From contig NZ_JAHWYN010000001.1 in NCBI RefSeq assembly GCF_019351435.1, positions 189,785-253,784 of the forward strand: a DNA stretch of 64,000 bases, read 5' to 3'. This document shows positions 53,285-62,731 of the stretch, in pieces. This stretch comes from Flavobacterium taihuense. GTDB lineage: Bacteria > Bacteroidota > Bacteroidia > Flavobacteriales > Flavobacteriaceae. Below the pieces are notes generated by a model. That model was not told the origin of the DNA, searched no databases, and was given only the letters and a program-made list of their open reading frames with translations. The translations under genes and the position numbers were made by a program. The stretch's first letter is position 1. Every line of letters begins with the position of its first letter.

Positions 53285-56200
53285 TCAATTATTTATTTCT
53301 TCTATGAAATGAGACTCGTTGGGCACAAACAAAGTGAAATCGGTCATCGGAATAATTTCTTTTACTTTATAAAATATATTTTTTACGCTGTCGTTTGTGT
53401 CATTGAGAATAATTTGATTGACTTCAAAATCAGTTATATAATCCACAAAAATTTGATTGTCTATTAATTGAATCAATGCTGAGGTTTCTATGGCATTGGC
53501 AAAAACCACTTCAGTATTCTCAAAAGCCCAAGGACTCAAATAAGTGTTGATGATTTTTTTTAACTCGTCGGCATATAAACGAGTGTCGGCGCCTGGAATT
53601 TCGTGGTATTTGACTTTAAATTTGACTTCAATTTTTTCCAGAGTGGGTGTTTTAACCGAAATCCTAGCGTGAGGCGACACTATTTTTGAGATATACTGCT
53701 GTATTTTTTTCATAATCCCCAAACTCAAAAGCGGTTTCCAAGAAACTGGATTTTGATAATTATTGGATTGTGCAATGGGAATCAAAGTGATATAACCTGC
53801 CGATACATTGGATATAGTTGTAGAATTATAGCGGTAATGATTCAAACATTTTACCCGATGCACTTCTGGGAATTCGTCTAATATCAATCGTTCATAATCC
53901 CATGAAGTAATCGCGCGTTTTTTGTGTCTTAACCTTTCGCTGGAGCGTTGGTAAAGCAGTAAATCATCTTCTTCTTTCTTTCCCGAAAAGGAAGCATACG
54001 GCTGGGTTATTTTTTTTATAAAATCAATGGGTTCATAGAGTTTTGAGATGATTTCTTTGGGTGTGTTTTCGGTGAAAACAGTTCCGTTTTGCTCGAAATC
54101 GGTAAGGACAGCTTTCAAAGCTTGAGTATGAACACCAATAAAATGACAAATAGCATCGGTTCGATTTACTGCGATTTTTATCCAAAAAAGAAATTTTTCT
54201 AGTATCGTTGTTTGACTGGTGTCAAATTCCGGAATTGTTAATTGTACCAACCCGGATTGTGTTAATCCATTGGTTTCATCACCTATTTCATGTGGATCAA
54301 TTGGTGTCCATGTATTTTGATTCAAATAAGACCATTCGACTGTAGCTGGTTCCTGTCTTGGGTTGGCAGTTCCTTCGGCGAGCTGAATTAAAAGAGACAA
54401 TCCGTTTCCTGGAATTACTTTTTCAAATCCTAAATAAAGCTCACCGCCAACTGGACCATCATGAGGAAATTTGGAATCATATAGTTCATCCTTTTTGTAT
54501 CCAAAAGGCAAAATGTGATACACTTCAATTGGGTTATTTGAAGCACCATTCTTATACAGGTCATAAACGTAATATCCTAGGCTAATTTCGTTAATAGTTG
54601 GTGCTACGGGTAAAGTGCCACCGCTTTTACTGGCTGCAATAAAATCTTGTAGAAATTTCTCCCCTGCAAAATTGGTGTCGTTCAGGATAACTTTTGTATA
54701 ACCAGCAACGCTGGAAGTATTAGGTAATGTATTTTTTTCCTGATATTCCAGTATTGGATTTGTATTTTCAATTTCATAATTAAAAGTCTGAGTGTTGGTC
54801 CACAATCCATCTATTAGTTTTTCTGTTTGCAAATCAAGACCACTGGTAAAATAAGGATTGATATTGATAGACAGATGGGCATTTTTTTTAGCAAAAAATT
54901 CATTACAGCCAATGACAAAACCATTACCATTTTTTGGAAAATCACCGAAAGGTTTGAACGATTTACTAGTGTCAACCAATCCAGTGTCTGTGCCTAAAAC
55001 AAAGTTCTTTAAACCAGTAACATAAATGTAGACATCTAGCTGAGTTATGTCGATTTGTTTTGCGCCATTTAGAGATACTATTTTTAGAACAGGATAGTTG
55101 GTGTTTATATTTATGGAAGTGTGAATTTTAGGATCGTGAGCAATTATTTTCTTTTCGGTGGCTATTATTTCTAGAGTGATATAATTGTCATAGAAATAAG
55201 TAGGATTAATTTCAATCACTTTTTTTTCGCCAGTGATAAAAAATTTATAGTGGGATAAATCTAGAGTTTCATTGTTTATTTTGAGAAAAATCGCTCTATA
55301 ACCCCCACTCAAGAACAATAACGGACTGGCAACAAGCAAACCGGTTTCTACCATTGTTCCCGAATCTGAAAACACATTGAAAGATTTATTTTGAGCATTC
55401 GATTTTATAAAATCGGATTGCATCCAAGGGTTAGTAGAATTTTTATAATGGCTTAAAAAAGAATGTAACGTTCCGTCATTAATGGCTTGGTCTGCTGTTG
55501 CAGTGTAGAATTTGTTTTTGCCCAATGAATTTTTGCCTGCGGGAAAAACACGACCTTTAGGAACTAGTACTGCCTTTTCAGGAGTAGGTTCAAGAACAAG
55601 ATGTACATAGTCAGGTCGTGCATTTGCAGGTTGTATTTGTAAAACGTCTCTGTAATAAAAATCAAGATGTCTTTTTGTAAACTCATTGAGTTGTGCTTGT
55701 GCGATTCCCAAAAGTTTTAAAAAGGAAAGATATAATGCAAAATGAGGTTTGTGATTGGAGTAGCTTTCCAATTGATTAGCAATGTTTTCTCCAGCAACCT
55801 GTTTCCAATTTTGAATTAATCCATAAAGCTGTTGTACGTTTTTGTCGAACTGAGAATTAGAAACCAATGCTAATGGATTGGTACTTGTCGTTATTTTGTC
55901 ATTCAAATCCTTTATTTTTTGAACGAAATAAGAACTTGTTCCTTGCAAGGTTTCTTTGGCAGAAAGGGTTGAATCCAGAACATTTATTTTTCGATTAAAA
56001 TCTAAGAATTGACTGTTTATGCTTTCAAAATAGGACAAAAGTATTTTTTTTTGATCTGCAACTACTGTTGAAGTTTTGATTTCAATTTTACAGATTTTGT
56101 ACTGTTCTTGTAATTTTTGGACATCCCACAAATACAGTTGTACGAGAATAGCTGTTGATTCCCACTGAAAAAAGTTAGCCCAATTGCCGTCTTCTACATT

Positions 56201-56374
56201 GGAGTCATTATAGAATTTTATATGAACAGCCAATTTTTGGGCAAAAGCAATAAAATCAATTTCTTTTCTTTCATCAATAAGAAAATAATCAGGTTTGAGT
56301 GCTCCCAAAAATCGCTCTTCTTGGGTGGTTCCCATTCCTTGATGAATTGATATGTTTGATGAGCAATTGTCCAT
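53285..56374 (-). CDS. eCIS baseplate protein, gp6/J-like (Afp11-like)
   Basis: A 1029-aa protein. The N-terminal ~250 residues (FLIDERKEIDFIAFAQKLAVHIKFYN, coiled segments, ALYLSFLKLLGIAQAQLNEFTKRHLDFYYRDVL) are characteristic of Bacteroidota eCIS. The C-terminal ~250 residues hold the baseplate_J region: RLRHKKRAITSWDYERLIL, FPEVHRVKCLNHY and SPHARISVKTPTLEKIEVK. The family forms the baseplate wedge, as gp6 does in T4. It lies 39 bp after the gp25-like gene. Confidence 0.88.
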   Translation of the reverse strand: MDNCSSNISIHQGMGTTQEERFLGALKPDYFLIDERKEIDFIAFAQKLAVHIKFYNDSNVEDGNWANFFQWESTAILVQLYLWDVQKLQEQYKICKIEIKTSTVVADQKKILLSYFESINSQFLDFNRKINVLDSTLSAKETLQGTSSYFVQKIKDLNDKITTSTNPLALVSNSQFDKNVQQLYGLIQNWKQVAGENIANQLESYSNHKPHFALYLSFLKLLGIAQAQLNEFTKRHLDFYYRDVLQIQPANARPDYVHLVLEPTPEKAVLVPKGRVFPAGKNSLGKNKFYTATADQAINDGTLHSFLSHYKNSTNPWMQSDFIKSNAQNKSFNVFSDSGTMVETGLLVASPLLFLSGGYRAIFLKINNETLDLSHYKFFITGEKKVIEINPTYFYDNYITLEIIATEKKIIAHDPKIHTSININTNYPVLKIVSLNGAKQIDITQLDVYIYVTGLKNFVLGTDTGLVDTSKSFKPFGDFPKNGNGFVIGCNEFFAKKNAHLSININPYFTSGLDLQTEKLIDGLWTNTQTFNYEIENTNPILEYQEKNTLPNTSSVAGYTKVILNDTNFAGEKFLQDFIAASKSGGTLPVAPTINEISLGYYVYDLYKNGASNNPIEVYHILPFGYKKDELYDSKFPHDGPVGGELYLGFEKVIPGNGLSLLIQLAEGTANPRQEPATVEWSYLNQNTWTPIDPHEIGDETNGLTQSGLVQLTIPEFDTSQTTILEKFLFWIKIAVNRTDAICHFIGVHTQALKAVLTDFEQNGTVFTENTPKEIISKLYEPIDFIKKITQPYASFSGKKEEDDLLLYQRSSERLRHKKRAITSWDYERLILDEFPEVHRVKCLNHYRYNSTTISNVSAGYITLIPIAQSNNYQNPVSWKPLLSLGIMKKIQQYISKIVSPHARISVKTPTLEKIEVKFKVKYHEIPGADTRLYADELKKIINTYLSPWAFENTEVVFANAIETSALIQLIDNQIFVDYITDFEVNQIILNDTNDSVKNIFYKVKEIIPMTDFTLFVPNESHFIEEINN

Positions 56375-56413
56375 TTTTATATTTTTAGTATAAAGATTTT
56401 ATAACTAACCATT

Positions 56414-56824
56414 TTATTTGATGTAAGTTCCTTCTTCAAGATAAAAAGGGTATACGTAATTCTGTCTCGAGTTGGTGGTTCTTACAGTATATTCTATTTC
56501 TAATTTTATGAGTCCTTGTGATGTTTCTTCAGCGCCAAAAGAAACGTTGTTGAGGTCTATTCTGGGTTCGTATTTTAATATGGCCATTTTCACAATTCCC
56601 TTTATCTTGGTGAGTAGCGTTACGGTTATATTTTCAAATAATAAGGGCGTAAGATTGCACCCAAAGTCAGATCTTAAAATTCGTTCCCCAAGTTGTGTCC
56701 CCAAAAGAATTTGCAAACTTTGGTTGATGTCTGTCACACCATCAACAGTTTCCACCGAACCGGAAATGGGATTGAATGTGGGTGGAAAGCTCCAGCCTGT
56801 TCCTATAAATGTTTCGTCTTTCAT
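56414..56824 (-). CDS. gp25-like baseplate wedge protein (Afp9-like)
   Basis: A 136-aa GPW/gp25 family protein. Conserved segments: GTGWSFPPTFN at the start, DINQSLQILLGTQLGERILRSDFGCNL (the gp25 core with E-R and D-F-G; about residues 31-57) and a final IEYTVRTTNSRQNYVYPFYL. It has lysozyme-related ancestry but no enzyme activity is expected; it nucleates sheath assembly at the baseplate. 4 bp after the PAAR gene. Confidence 0.9.
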   Translation of the reverse strand: MKDETFIGTGWSFPPTFNPISGSVETVDGVTDINQSLQILLGTQLGERILRSDFGCNLTPLLFENITVTLLTKIKGIVKMAILKYEPRIDLNNVSFGAEETSQGLIKLEIEYTVRTTNSRQNYVYPFYLEEGTYIK

Positions 56825-56828
56825 ATTT

Positions 56829-57119
56829 TCAACCTCCTATTAAAACTGTTGGACATCCTAGTACTATTGTTCCTCCATGTGCTGTTGAATCACCCATTCT
56901 TGCAGCGGCTTTTCCGCCAATGGTAACGGTGGCAGAACCTTTTGAAATGGAATCTGGTGGGCCTGTACATACGCAATTGTCCCCAACTACAGCGGCGGGT
57001 ATACCGCCTATAAGTACAGTGGTATTGCCTCCTGGCAAAATAGGACCTCCCACATGAGGTGTTGGCCCAGTTGATGCTGGACAAACGTGCATATCTGATG
57101 CTCTTGCTGCTGCTGGCAT
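56829..57119 (-). CDS. PAAR-domain spike tip (Afp10-like)
   Basis: A 96-aa protein wholly made of PAAR repeats: MPAAARASDMHVCPASTGPTP, HVGGPILPGGNTTVLIGGIPAAVVGD and MGDSTAHGGTIVLGCPTVLIGG (shown in parts). The metal-binding His and Cys residues are present. It caps the VgrG-like spike to form the sharp tip; no effector extension is fused to it. One bp separates it from the spike gene. Confidence 0.93.
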   Translation of the reverse strand: MPAAARASDMHVCPASTGPTPHVGGPILPGGNTTVLIGGIPAAVVGDNCVCTGPPDSISKGSATVTIGGKAAARMGDSTAHGGTIVLGCPTVLIGG

Positions 57120-57120
57120 A

Positions 57121-58788
57121 TTAATTTATTTTTATGATGCTACCTTTTAATTCCATATTTCCAGATGCATTGACAGTGCAACCTATACCGTCCATTTTTA
57201 CGTCTCCAGATGCTTTTACAATAAAGTCTTTGCTACTTTCTATGGTAATTCCATCTTTGTTCATTGTTATTTTATTTTTGTTTTCGTCTTCTAGGACAAA
57301 TCCTTTTTCATCATCGCTTATGAGGAGTTTATTGCCTTTTTTGGTACTGAGTTCAATGGACTTTTTTTCGTCATCGAGAACCACTTTGGTACCTTCTTTG
57401 GTGACAAACCCTTTTATATAATTTTCTTTTTTGATGGGAATCGGCATTGGTTTTGCACTGCTGTACAAACTTCCCAAAATAATAGGAGTGTCTGGATTAT
57501 TACCCAAGCAACCCAATATGACTTCATCGTCTACACTTGGTATAAAGTAACTTCCCATTTCCTTTGAGGCATTGAGAGTGGCAAGTCTGGCCCAAACGCC
57601 TTCTCCTTTTTCGGACAGTGTAGGGATGCGAACTTTAATCCGGAATTCCTTATTGGGGTCTTCTTCGATTTGTACCACAACGCCTATTTGCAAACCACTA
57701 ATAGCATTTGTTTGTCCCATTTGTGCTTGCGGACTTGCCGTTTGTTTGTTTGCGTTTTCTGCAAATGAAGGCTCTCCTTCAAATCCTAAAGTGTATTCGG
57801 TTTTCCAATTTCCGTTCTCGATAGTGTGTTCTATGGCGCTAATGATGATGGCTTTATCATCTATTTTTTCGTTTACCTTGTTGCATTTTATAAAATCACC
57901 CGTATGCGCTTCCAGATTGCCAAAAGTTTGCACTTTTCCATTAATGGTTTGCAGTTCGCTTTTTTTGAGAATCGCTTTGAGCATTCGTTTTACAGTTGCT
58001 TCACTAAATCTATTTTCATTGAGTTTTATTAATTTCTCAAACGGATTTATGGCTTCCTGTGTTTCTTCGGTTTTTACTATTTTTTGCGTTGCTGGATCCC
58101 AATGTTCAATGATTGCTTTTTTTAATTTTTTGGTCTCATCTGATTTTCCGGTAAAAGAGAAAACATTAATACCGTTTTCGGCTAAATACTTTTCTGTTGG
58201 AGGCGTTTTTAATAAATCGATGCCATTAAACTCACCATTTTTAATTGAGACAAAAACCCCAACAGAATCCAAATAACCCAAAACAAAATCCCAAGGCAAC
58301 GTGGCCGAGTTGTGTGTTATCTTTTCTTTTCCCCAATCTTTTCCAGACAATTCATCATTGAGTTTTAGTTTTTTGGTGAATAATTTTAGTTTGTCTTCAA
58401 AAGTTTGATTGTTGGTTTCCGGTTCTGTGCTGGGCAACGTCATATCAAAGGCGATATCTTTGCATTCTATTTTTATATTGATAAAATTACCGTCCTGAAC
58501 TTTTTCGGTAGCTTTTATGATTCCTTTAAAAAGTGTTTTTTTTTCTTTTTTAATTGTAACATTAAAAGTGATTTCATCATTTTCCTTTAACGCATCACTA
58601 GGAAAAGTTTCCTTTTTATCTACATCCCTATTTGAAGCAATAAATGTGAATTTTGCCGATGGAATTTTATTCAGCTCAAAATGTATGTGTGCTTCTTTGA
58701 GTAAGGTATCCAATCCATCGTTTTTATCCTTCACCAGAATTTCCAGTTTCAAGACTTCATCTTCATCGATATAGGGTTTTATAGGCAT
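57121..58788 (-). CDS. VgrG-like spike protein (Afp8-like)
   Basis: A 555-aa protein. Residues 1-~340 correspond to the gp27-like ring (from MPIKPYIDEDEVLKLEILVK through LGFEGEPSFAE). Residues ~365-470 are the gp5-type OB domain (IGVVVQIEEDPNKEFRIKVR, VWARLATLNASKEMGSYFIP, DEVILGCLGNNPDTPIILGS). The C-terminal ~90 residues (KKGNKLLISDDEKGFVLED, then SSKDFIVKASGDVKM) form the beta-helix spike. It forms the hub trimer tipped by PAAR. There is no C-terminal toxin extension. Confidence 0.92.
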   Translation of the reverse strand: MPIKPYIDEDEVLKLEILVKDKNDGLDTLLKEAHIHFELNKIPSAKFTFIASNRDVDKKETFPSDALKENDEITFNVTIKKEKKTLFKGIIKATEKVQDGNFINIKIECKDIAFDMTLPSTEPETNNQTFEDKLKLFTKKLKLNDELSGKDWGKEKITHNSATLPWDFVLGYLDSVGVFVSIKNGEFNGIDLLKTPPTEKYLAENGINVFSFTGKSDETKKLKKAIIEHWDPATQKIVKTEETQEAINPFEKLIKLNENRFSEATVKRMLKAILKKSELQTINGKVQTFGNLEAHTGDFIKCNKVNEKIDDKAIIISAIEHTIENGNWKTEYTLGFEGEPSFAENANKQTASPQAQMGQTNAISGLQIGVVVQIEEDPNKEFRIKVRIPTLSEKGEGVWARLATLNASKEMGSYFIPSVDDEVILGCLGNNPDTPIILGSLYSSAKPMPIPIKKENYIKGFVTKEGTKVVLDDEKKSIELSTKKGNKLLISDDEKGFVLEDENKNKITMNKDGITIESSKDFIVKASGDVKMDGIGCTVNASGNMELKGSIIKIN

Positions 58789-58794
58789 ACTCGA

Positions 58795-59565
58795 TTATTT
58801 TATTGGTGGGAAAATCAATTTTTGACCAAAACGAACATTTCTAAAACTCAATAACGAGTTAGATTGGGCTACATCTATATAATAATTGGGACTTTCATAT
58901 ATGTTTTCAGCGATGAGAGTGAGCTTATCATTCATTTCAAATTCTCTTTCATGAGTCAAATCTGGTGAGCTTTTCTTTTGTTCGGCGAGCATCGTTTTGT
59001 ACGAAACTGTTCCTTTGAAAGTACATTTGGCTTTGGCTCTAATAGGTCTTCCGTCTTTTCGAAACAAATAATATTCAATTTCCATGTTTTTCAATCGACA
59101 TTGTAAGCTATAACCTCCCCACAAAAGTTGTAAATATGCCGTATGATGTGTTTTCCCATTATAGCCTAACAATAGATTCTTGAAGGCTTCCAAATCTTCT
59201 TCTACTGATTTCACCTCGGCAAAAGGGTTGACTATGGCTGGTTTCAATGCGTCAAAAACATCGCCAGCTTTGTCCAGAAAAGACATGTTTCCTTTCCCAT
59301 CTTTTATTTTCCCAGGAGGAACAACACCCGAACTGTCAAAAAGGAATTCGAAAGTCACTTCTTCGCCTTCAATTTTATTGAATTTCAAATCGTTGCCAGT
59401 GGCTCCCATAGGCTGACCTTCAGAAAATACAACATTGTGTTTCATGGTGTATTTCTCTGGATTGAGTTGTACAAAAATGGTTTTCTTCGGGTCTTTGTCG
59501 TACTCATTAGTTTCAAAAACCTCAATCCTCATTTTGTCTATAATGCCTAAAGCCGCTTGTATCAT
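58795..59565 (-). CDS. LysM-domain eCIS hub protein (Afp7-like)
   Basis: A 256-aa protein. The N-terminal part (MRIEVFETNEYDKDPKKTIF, VQLNPEKYTMKHNVVFSEGQ) matches the Afp7/gp53-like baseplate family, and the last ~60 residues (LTLIAENIYESPNYYIDVAQ, LSFRNVRFGQKLIFPP) form a LysM domain that holds tube to baseplate. Its start overlaps the stop of the 57-aa gene by 4 bp (ATGA), so the two are translationally coupled. Confidence 0.9.
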   Translation of the reverse strand: MIQAALGIIDKMRIEVFETNEYDKDPKKTIFVQLNPEKYTMKHNVVFSEGQPMGATGNDLKFNKIEGEEVTFEFLFDSSGVVPPGKIKDGKGNMSFLDKAGDVFDALKPAIVNPFAEVKSVEEDLEAFKNLLLGYNGKTHHTAYLQLLWGGYSLQCRLKNMEIEYYLFRKDGRPIRAKAKCTFKGTVSYKTMLAEQKKSSPDLTHEREFEMNDKLTLIAENIYESPNYYIDVAQSNSLLSFRNVRFGQKLIFPPIK

Positions 59566-59735
59566 CGTTCGGATTTTTCTTTTATTTTTTCTAAAACTTT
59601 AGAGGTACATTCCCGAATAAGCTCCGATTTTATAGATTCTAATTGCACTTTATCCAACGGAATTTGGGCTTGAAAAGAAGGTATGTCCTCTTCAATTTTA
59701 ACTACAATGCGTAATTCTTTGATTTCTATTGGCAT
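59562..59735 (-). CDS. 57-aa DUF5908-like eCIS protein
   Basis: A short gene below the usual size cut-off. It starts at 59735 and reads MPIEIKELRIVVKIEED, then IPSFQAQIPLDKV and a helical end IRECTSKVLEKIKEKSER. This N-terminus and size match DUF5908 family proteins, which lie between the tube and LysM genes in many eCIS clusters (Afp6 position). Its stop overlaps the LysM start by 4 bp and the upstream tube gene is 19 bp away. Function unknown; a small baseplate or tube-initiation factor is likely from position. Confidence 0.85.
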   Translation of the reverse strand: MPIEIKELRIVVKIEEDIPSFQAQIPLDKVQLESIKSELIRECTSKVLEKIKEKSER

Positions 59736-59754
59736 AATTATGTGCGTTAGTTCT

Positions 59755-60213
59755 TTAAAAACTTGGAATTGGTATTTCTTTGAAAAAATTGTATTTTAAA
59801 GCAATGGATTCAATGACAATTTTATTTTCTTCGGCGTTAAAATCTCCGTAATCTATCGATAATGGAATAGCATGAGATACATACCAAGCTTTTACTGGGT
59901 TTCCATTTTCGTTTAGTAAGGAAACCACCAGATTGGCAGGACTGAAATTGAAATTTTCAATGGCATTCAAGCACCACATCGAAACACTAGACATATCCGA
60001 AGTGAGTCCTCTTTTGAGTACTAAATCCTGATATCCCGATCGAATGGGTAATTGATGGGTAAATCGATTTTGACCGCCTTCTTTCACCGATTCCATTTCT
60101 AGAGTTCCTTTTAAACCGCCCACACTTTGAAACTTGGTATCGATACTAAACTGTGGCAACAGCTCAAAAATCACCGAGAAATGGAAGCCTACTATGGGAT
60201 TTGAACTCGCCAT
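59755..60213 (-). CDS. eCIS tail-tube protein 2 (gp19-like, Afp5-like)
   Basis: A 152-aa phage T4 gp19-like tube protein starting MASSNPIVGFHFSVIFELLP. Landmarks: FQSVGGLKGTLEMESVKEGG, PIRSGYQDLVLKRGL and SPANLVVSLLNENGNPVKAWYV. It is the tube layer that contacts the baseplate, in contrast to the stacked tube of the partner protein upstream. 4 bp after that gene. Confidence 0.92.
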   Translation of the reverse strand: MASSNPIVGFHFSVIFELLPQFSIDTKFQSVGGLKGTLEMESVKEGGQNRFTHQLPIRSGYQDLVLKRGLTSDMSSVSMWCLNAIENFNFSPANLVVSLLNENGNPVKAWYVSHAIPLSIDYGDFNAEENKIVIESIALKYNFFKEIPIPSF

Positions 60214-60217
60214 ACTA

Positions 60218-60658
60218 TTACGCTACGTGTTCCATCGTAAATCCGTGGTTGGCAATCTCGACTGTATCTATTGCTACCTCGTTTGCATCAGCTTTCATGT
60301 CTGAGCATTTCAAGGATACAATAAAACAATCTTTTACTTTCCAAACTACCACTGGAGTATGATTTTCGTTCAAAAGCGAAATGGTGATATTACGTCTCTC
60401 GACAGTGTTCATCGCTACGGTATTGTACCATTGATAAAATTCATTGTCGCCTGCAAAAACACCTCTTTTGAGTGAAATGTTGCTTAATTTTTGCAAACCA
60501 GGCATTTTTTTCTTGAAAAACTCTGGACTGGAACCTACGCGGTGCTCTATAACATCCATTTCTTTATTTAGACCGGAAACCTCGGTGAAAGCTATTTTTG
60601 TACCGCCCCATTCTACGCTAAAATGAAACTTTGGGATAGGAAAATCTGTATTAGGCAT
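60218..60658 (-). CDS. eCIS tail-tube protein 1 (gp19-like, Afp1-like)
   Basis: A 146-aa gp19-family protein. It shows FPIPKFHFSVEWGGTKIAF, TEVSGLNKEMDVIEHRVGSS, FFKKKMPGLQKLSNISLKRG and ITISLLNENHTPVVVWKVKD. It forms the bulk inner tube inside the sheath. It follows the sheath gene by 66 bp. Confidence 0.93.
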   Translation of the reverse strand: MPNTDFPIPKFHFSVEWGGTKIAFTEVSGLNKEMDVIEHRVGSSPEFFKKKMPGLQKLSNISLKRGVFAGDNEFYQWYNTVAMNTVERRNITISLLNENHTPVVVWKVKDCFIVSLKCSDMKADANEVAIDTVEIANHGFTMEHVA

Positions 60659-60724
60659 AACTTTATGTTTTTAAATGTTAATTGCTAAAAATTATTTTTT
60701 TTCGAATGATGCTTTTTGTGGAAG

Positions 60725-62686
60725 CTATGATTTTTGCTGCATTTGTTTGAATTCAAGAATGATAAACTCCGCAGGTCTTGAAGGAGCATAACCTACTTTT
60801 ACAATCAATCTTCCTTCCAGAATATCTTGAGCAGTCATTGTTTGATTGATTCCCACAGCCACAAAAAAGGCATGTTCTGGTTTGGCTCCAGCCAATGCAC
60901 CATCATTCCAAATAGAAGTCAGATAATTTTCGATCATCCCTTTTACGTTTACCCAAGTTTGAGAAACATTGGGTTCAAAGACATAACGCATACAGGCTTT
61001 TTTCACGGACTCTTCAATCATGTTGGCAAGGCGTCTCACGTTTACATAGCGCCAGTCGTTGCTATTTCCATCGAGCGTGCGTGCTCCCCAAACCAAAAAT
61101 CCTTTGCCTGTAAATTTGCGAATGGCGTTAATGGATTTTCCAGTTTCGTGAATGTTCATGGGTTCTTGGTCAAAGTCGTTGATGTCTCTAGTTAGTCCAA
61201 TAATCCCATTAATGCTCACATTGGCTGGTGCTTTCCAAACACCTCTTGTGCCGTCGGTTTGAGCATAAATTCCCGCTATGGCACCGCTTGGAGGAACGGT
61301 ATTCATGCTTTGGGACAATTTGGAAACAATGCTTCCGTAAATTGGCATTTGTGCGATGAGATTGTTTTCCTGTACTAATTCGTATTTGAGAGCAGAATTT
61401 ACTGCAGTGTCCAGTGAGTTTAACACAAGAGTGTGTAATTTGTTGAGTTCGGCTTGAATTTTTACAAAATCGGGTTCATCATGCGCTGGGATAGGTCCTG
61501 CAACAGGAATGGATTTGTTTAATTTACCGTCAAATTCGTTTGGAGCAGATACTGGAGTTGTCAGAATTGTAGCACCCCAATTGCCATTGAAGTCGGTATT
61601 AAGTACTGTTGCTAATGGCAATGGATCAACCTTATCGACACCATTGGTTTTTTTTAGTTCCTCATATGCTTTTCTAAAATCGATTAATTTTTGAACTACC
61701 GGTTTTAAAGAAATGGATACTATATCTGAATTGGCAAAACTAACTAGACCAGGATTGGTAAAATCGTCAGGTTTGGCAAAAACTTTGATAAGATTCCAGC
61801 TTTTGATTAAATTGGCATTGAGTTTTGTTGCGTTTACTGTTGGTGCCCAATCCAATAACTTATTAGCTGTAATTGCATTTTTACTACTTGTTTTTAATGC
61901 CGAAATATCGGTATGAAGGCTTTCAAAAGAATCGATTTTTGCTTTAAGGTCAGTGTCATTTGGGAAAAATTGTTTGAAACCGCCAGATGATGCCAACGCT
62001 GTACTAATGTCTGATAGTCTAAATGTTTGTGGAAAACTGCTTGTCAAATACGGATAATAAGCTGCTCCATATTTTAAATTATTACTTCCAATGCTGTCTC
62101 TAAAATCTAAATTATCTGCGATTGGAGTTTTTGCTTTATCATATTTTACATCCATAATAACAAAACGATCCATGAGTTTCTGGCATTGCATCAAGGCTTG
62201 TTTTTGAACCTCACCAAGATCTGCAACGCTTAAATTTACAGCATCCGGAAACAGAAGCAAGGTGGGTTCGTCGTATTTCTCGAGAGCGGCAATACCAGTG
62301 ATGAATTTGGTTTTGGTAGCGGCATCAAAAACAGGGGCCTCTGCATACAAACCAATCGATTGAATGTAACATTCTCCTCCACCATTGGCATAAAAAAGCT
62401 GCATGCTATTGTAGAGTTTGAATTTACTTTCTGCAACCGTACAATTGTCAGTTGGGAGTGAATTAGCATCCAGATCAACGGTAATTCCCGTAGGTTGAGG
62501 AGCTCCTCCATAAAGTTGCTGAAATTCTAAAAAAGAGGATACCCTAGTGACAATATTGGGAGTGGGAGCATTTTCAGTAAAGCCCACAAAGGCTGGTACG
62601 GCAGTGGCTACTTGAGCAACAGAAGGTGGGAATGCATCAATCTCATTGATGTAGACCCCAGGTGTTTTAATAGAGCTGATATTCAT
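60725..62686 (-). CDS. eCIS contractile sheath protein (Afp2-like)
   Basis: A 653-aa phage-tail-sheath family protein. The N-terminal MNISSIKTPGVYINEIDAFP and AVPAFVGFTENAP are the sheath start motif, and the C-terminal domain GFLVWGARTLDGNSNDWRYV, NVRRLANMIEESVKKA, FFVAVGINQTMTAQDILEGR and LIVKVGYAPSRPAEFIILEF is the conserved sheath core and C-terminal handle. There is one sheath gene here, unlike Afp with three. An insertion of about 250 residues in the middle (about 220-480) is probably the surface-exposed domain. Confidence 0.93.
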   Translation of the reverse strand: MNISSIKTPGVYINEIDAFPPSVAQVATAVPAFVGFTENAPTPNIVTRVSSFLEFQQLYGGAPQPTGITVDLDANSLPTDNCTVAESKFKLYNSMQLFYANGGGECYIQSIGLYAEAPVFDAATKTKFITGIAALEKYDEPTLLLFPDAVNLSVADLGEVQKQALMQCQKLMDRFVIMDVKYDKAKTPIADNLDFRDSIGSNNLKYGAAYYPYLTSSFPQTFRLSDISTALASSGGFKQFFPNDTDLKAKIDSFESLHTDISALKTSSKNAITANKLLDWAPTVNATKLNANLIKSWNLIKVFAKPDDFTNPGLVSFANSDIVSISLKPVVQKLIDFRKAYEELKKTNGVDKVDPLPLATVLNTDFNGNWGATILTTPVSAPNEFDGKLNKSIPVAGPIPAHDEPDFVKIQAELNKLHTLVLNSLDTAVNSALKYELVQENNLIAQMPIYGSIVSKLSQSMNTVPPSGAIAGIYAQTDGTRGVWKAPANVSINGIIGLTRDINDFDQEPMNIHETGKSINAIRKFTGKGFLVWGARTLDGNSNDWRYVNVRRLANMIEESVKKACMRYVFEPNVSQTWVNVKGMIENYLTSIWNDGALAGAKPEHAFFVAVGINQTMTAQDILEGRLIVKVGYAPSRPAEFIILEFKQMQQKS

Positions 62687-62731
62687 GACTATATATTTAT
62701 TGGTTCTTAAATTGCTGGAAGACTAAATTTT

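Noticed and set aside
57572..58276. 234-aa plus-strand frame across the spike gene
   Set aside because: Long only because of codon bias of the complementary strand; the VgrG-like protein is well supported.
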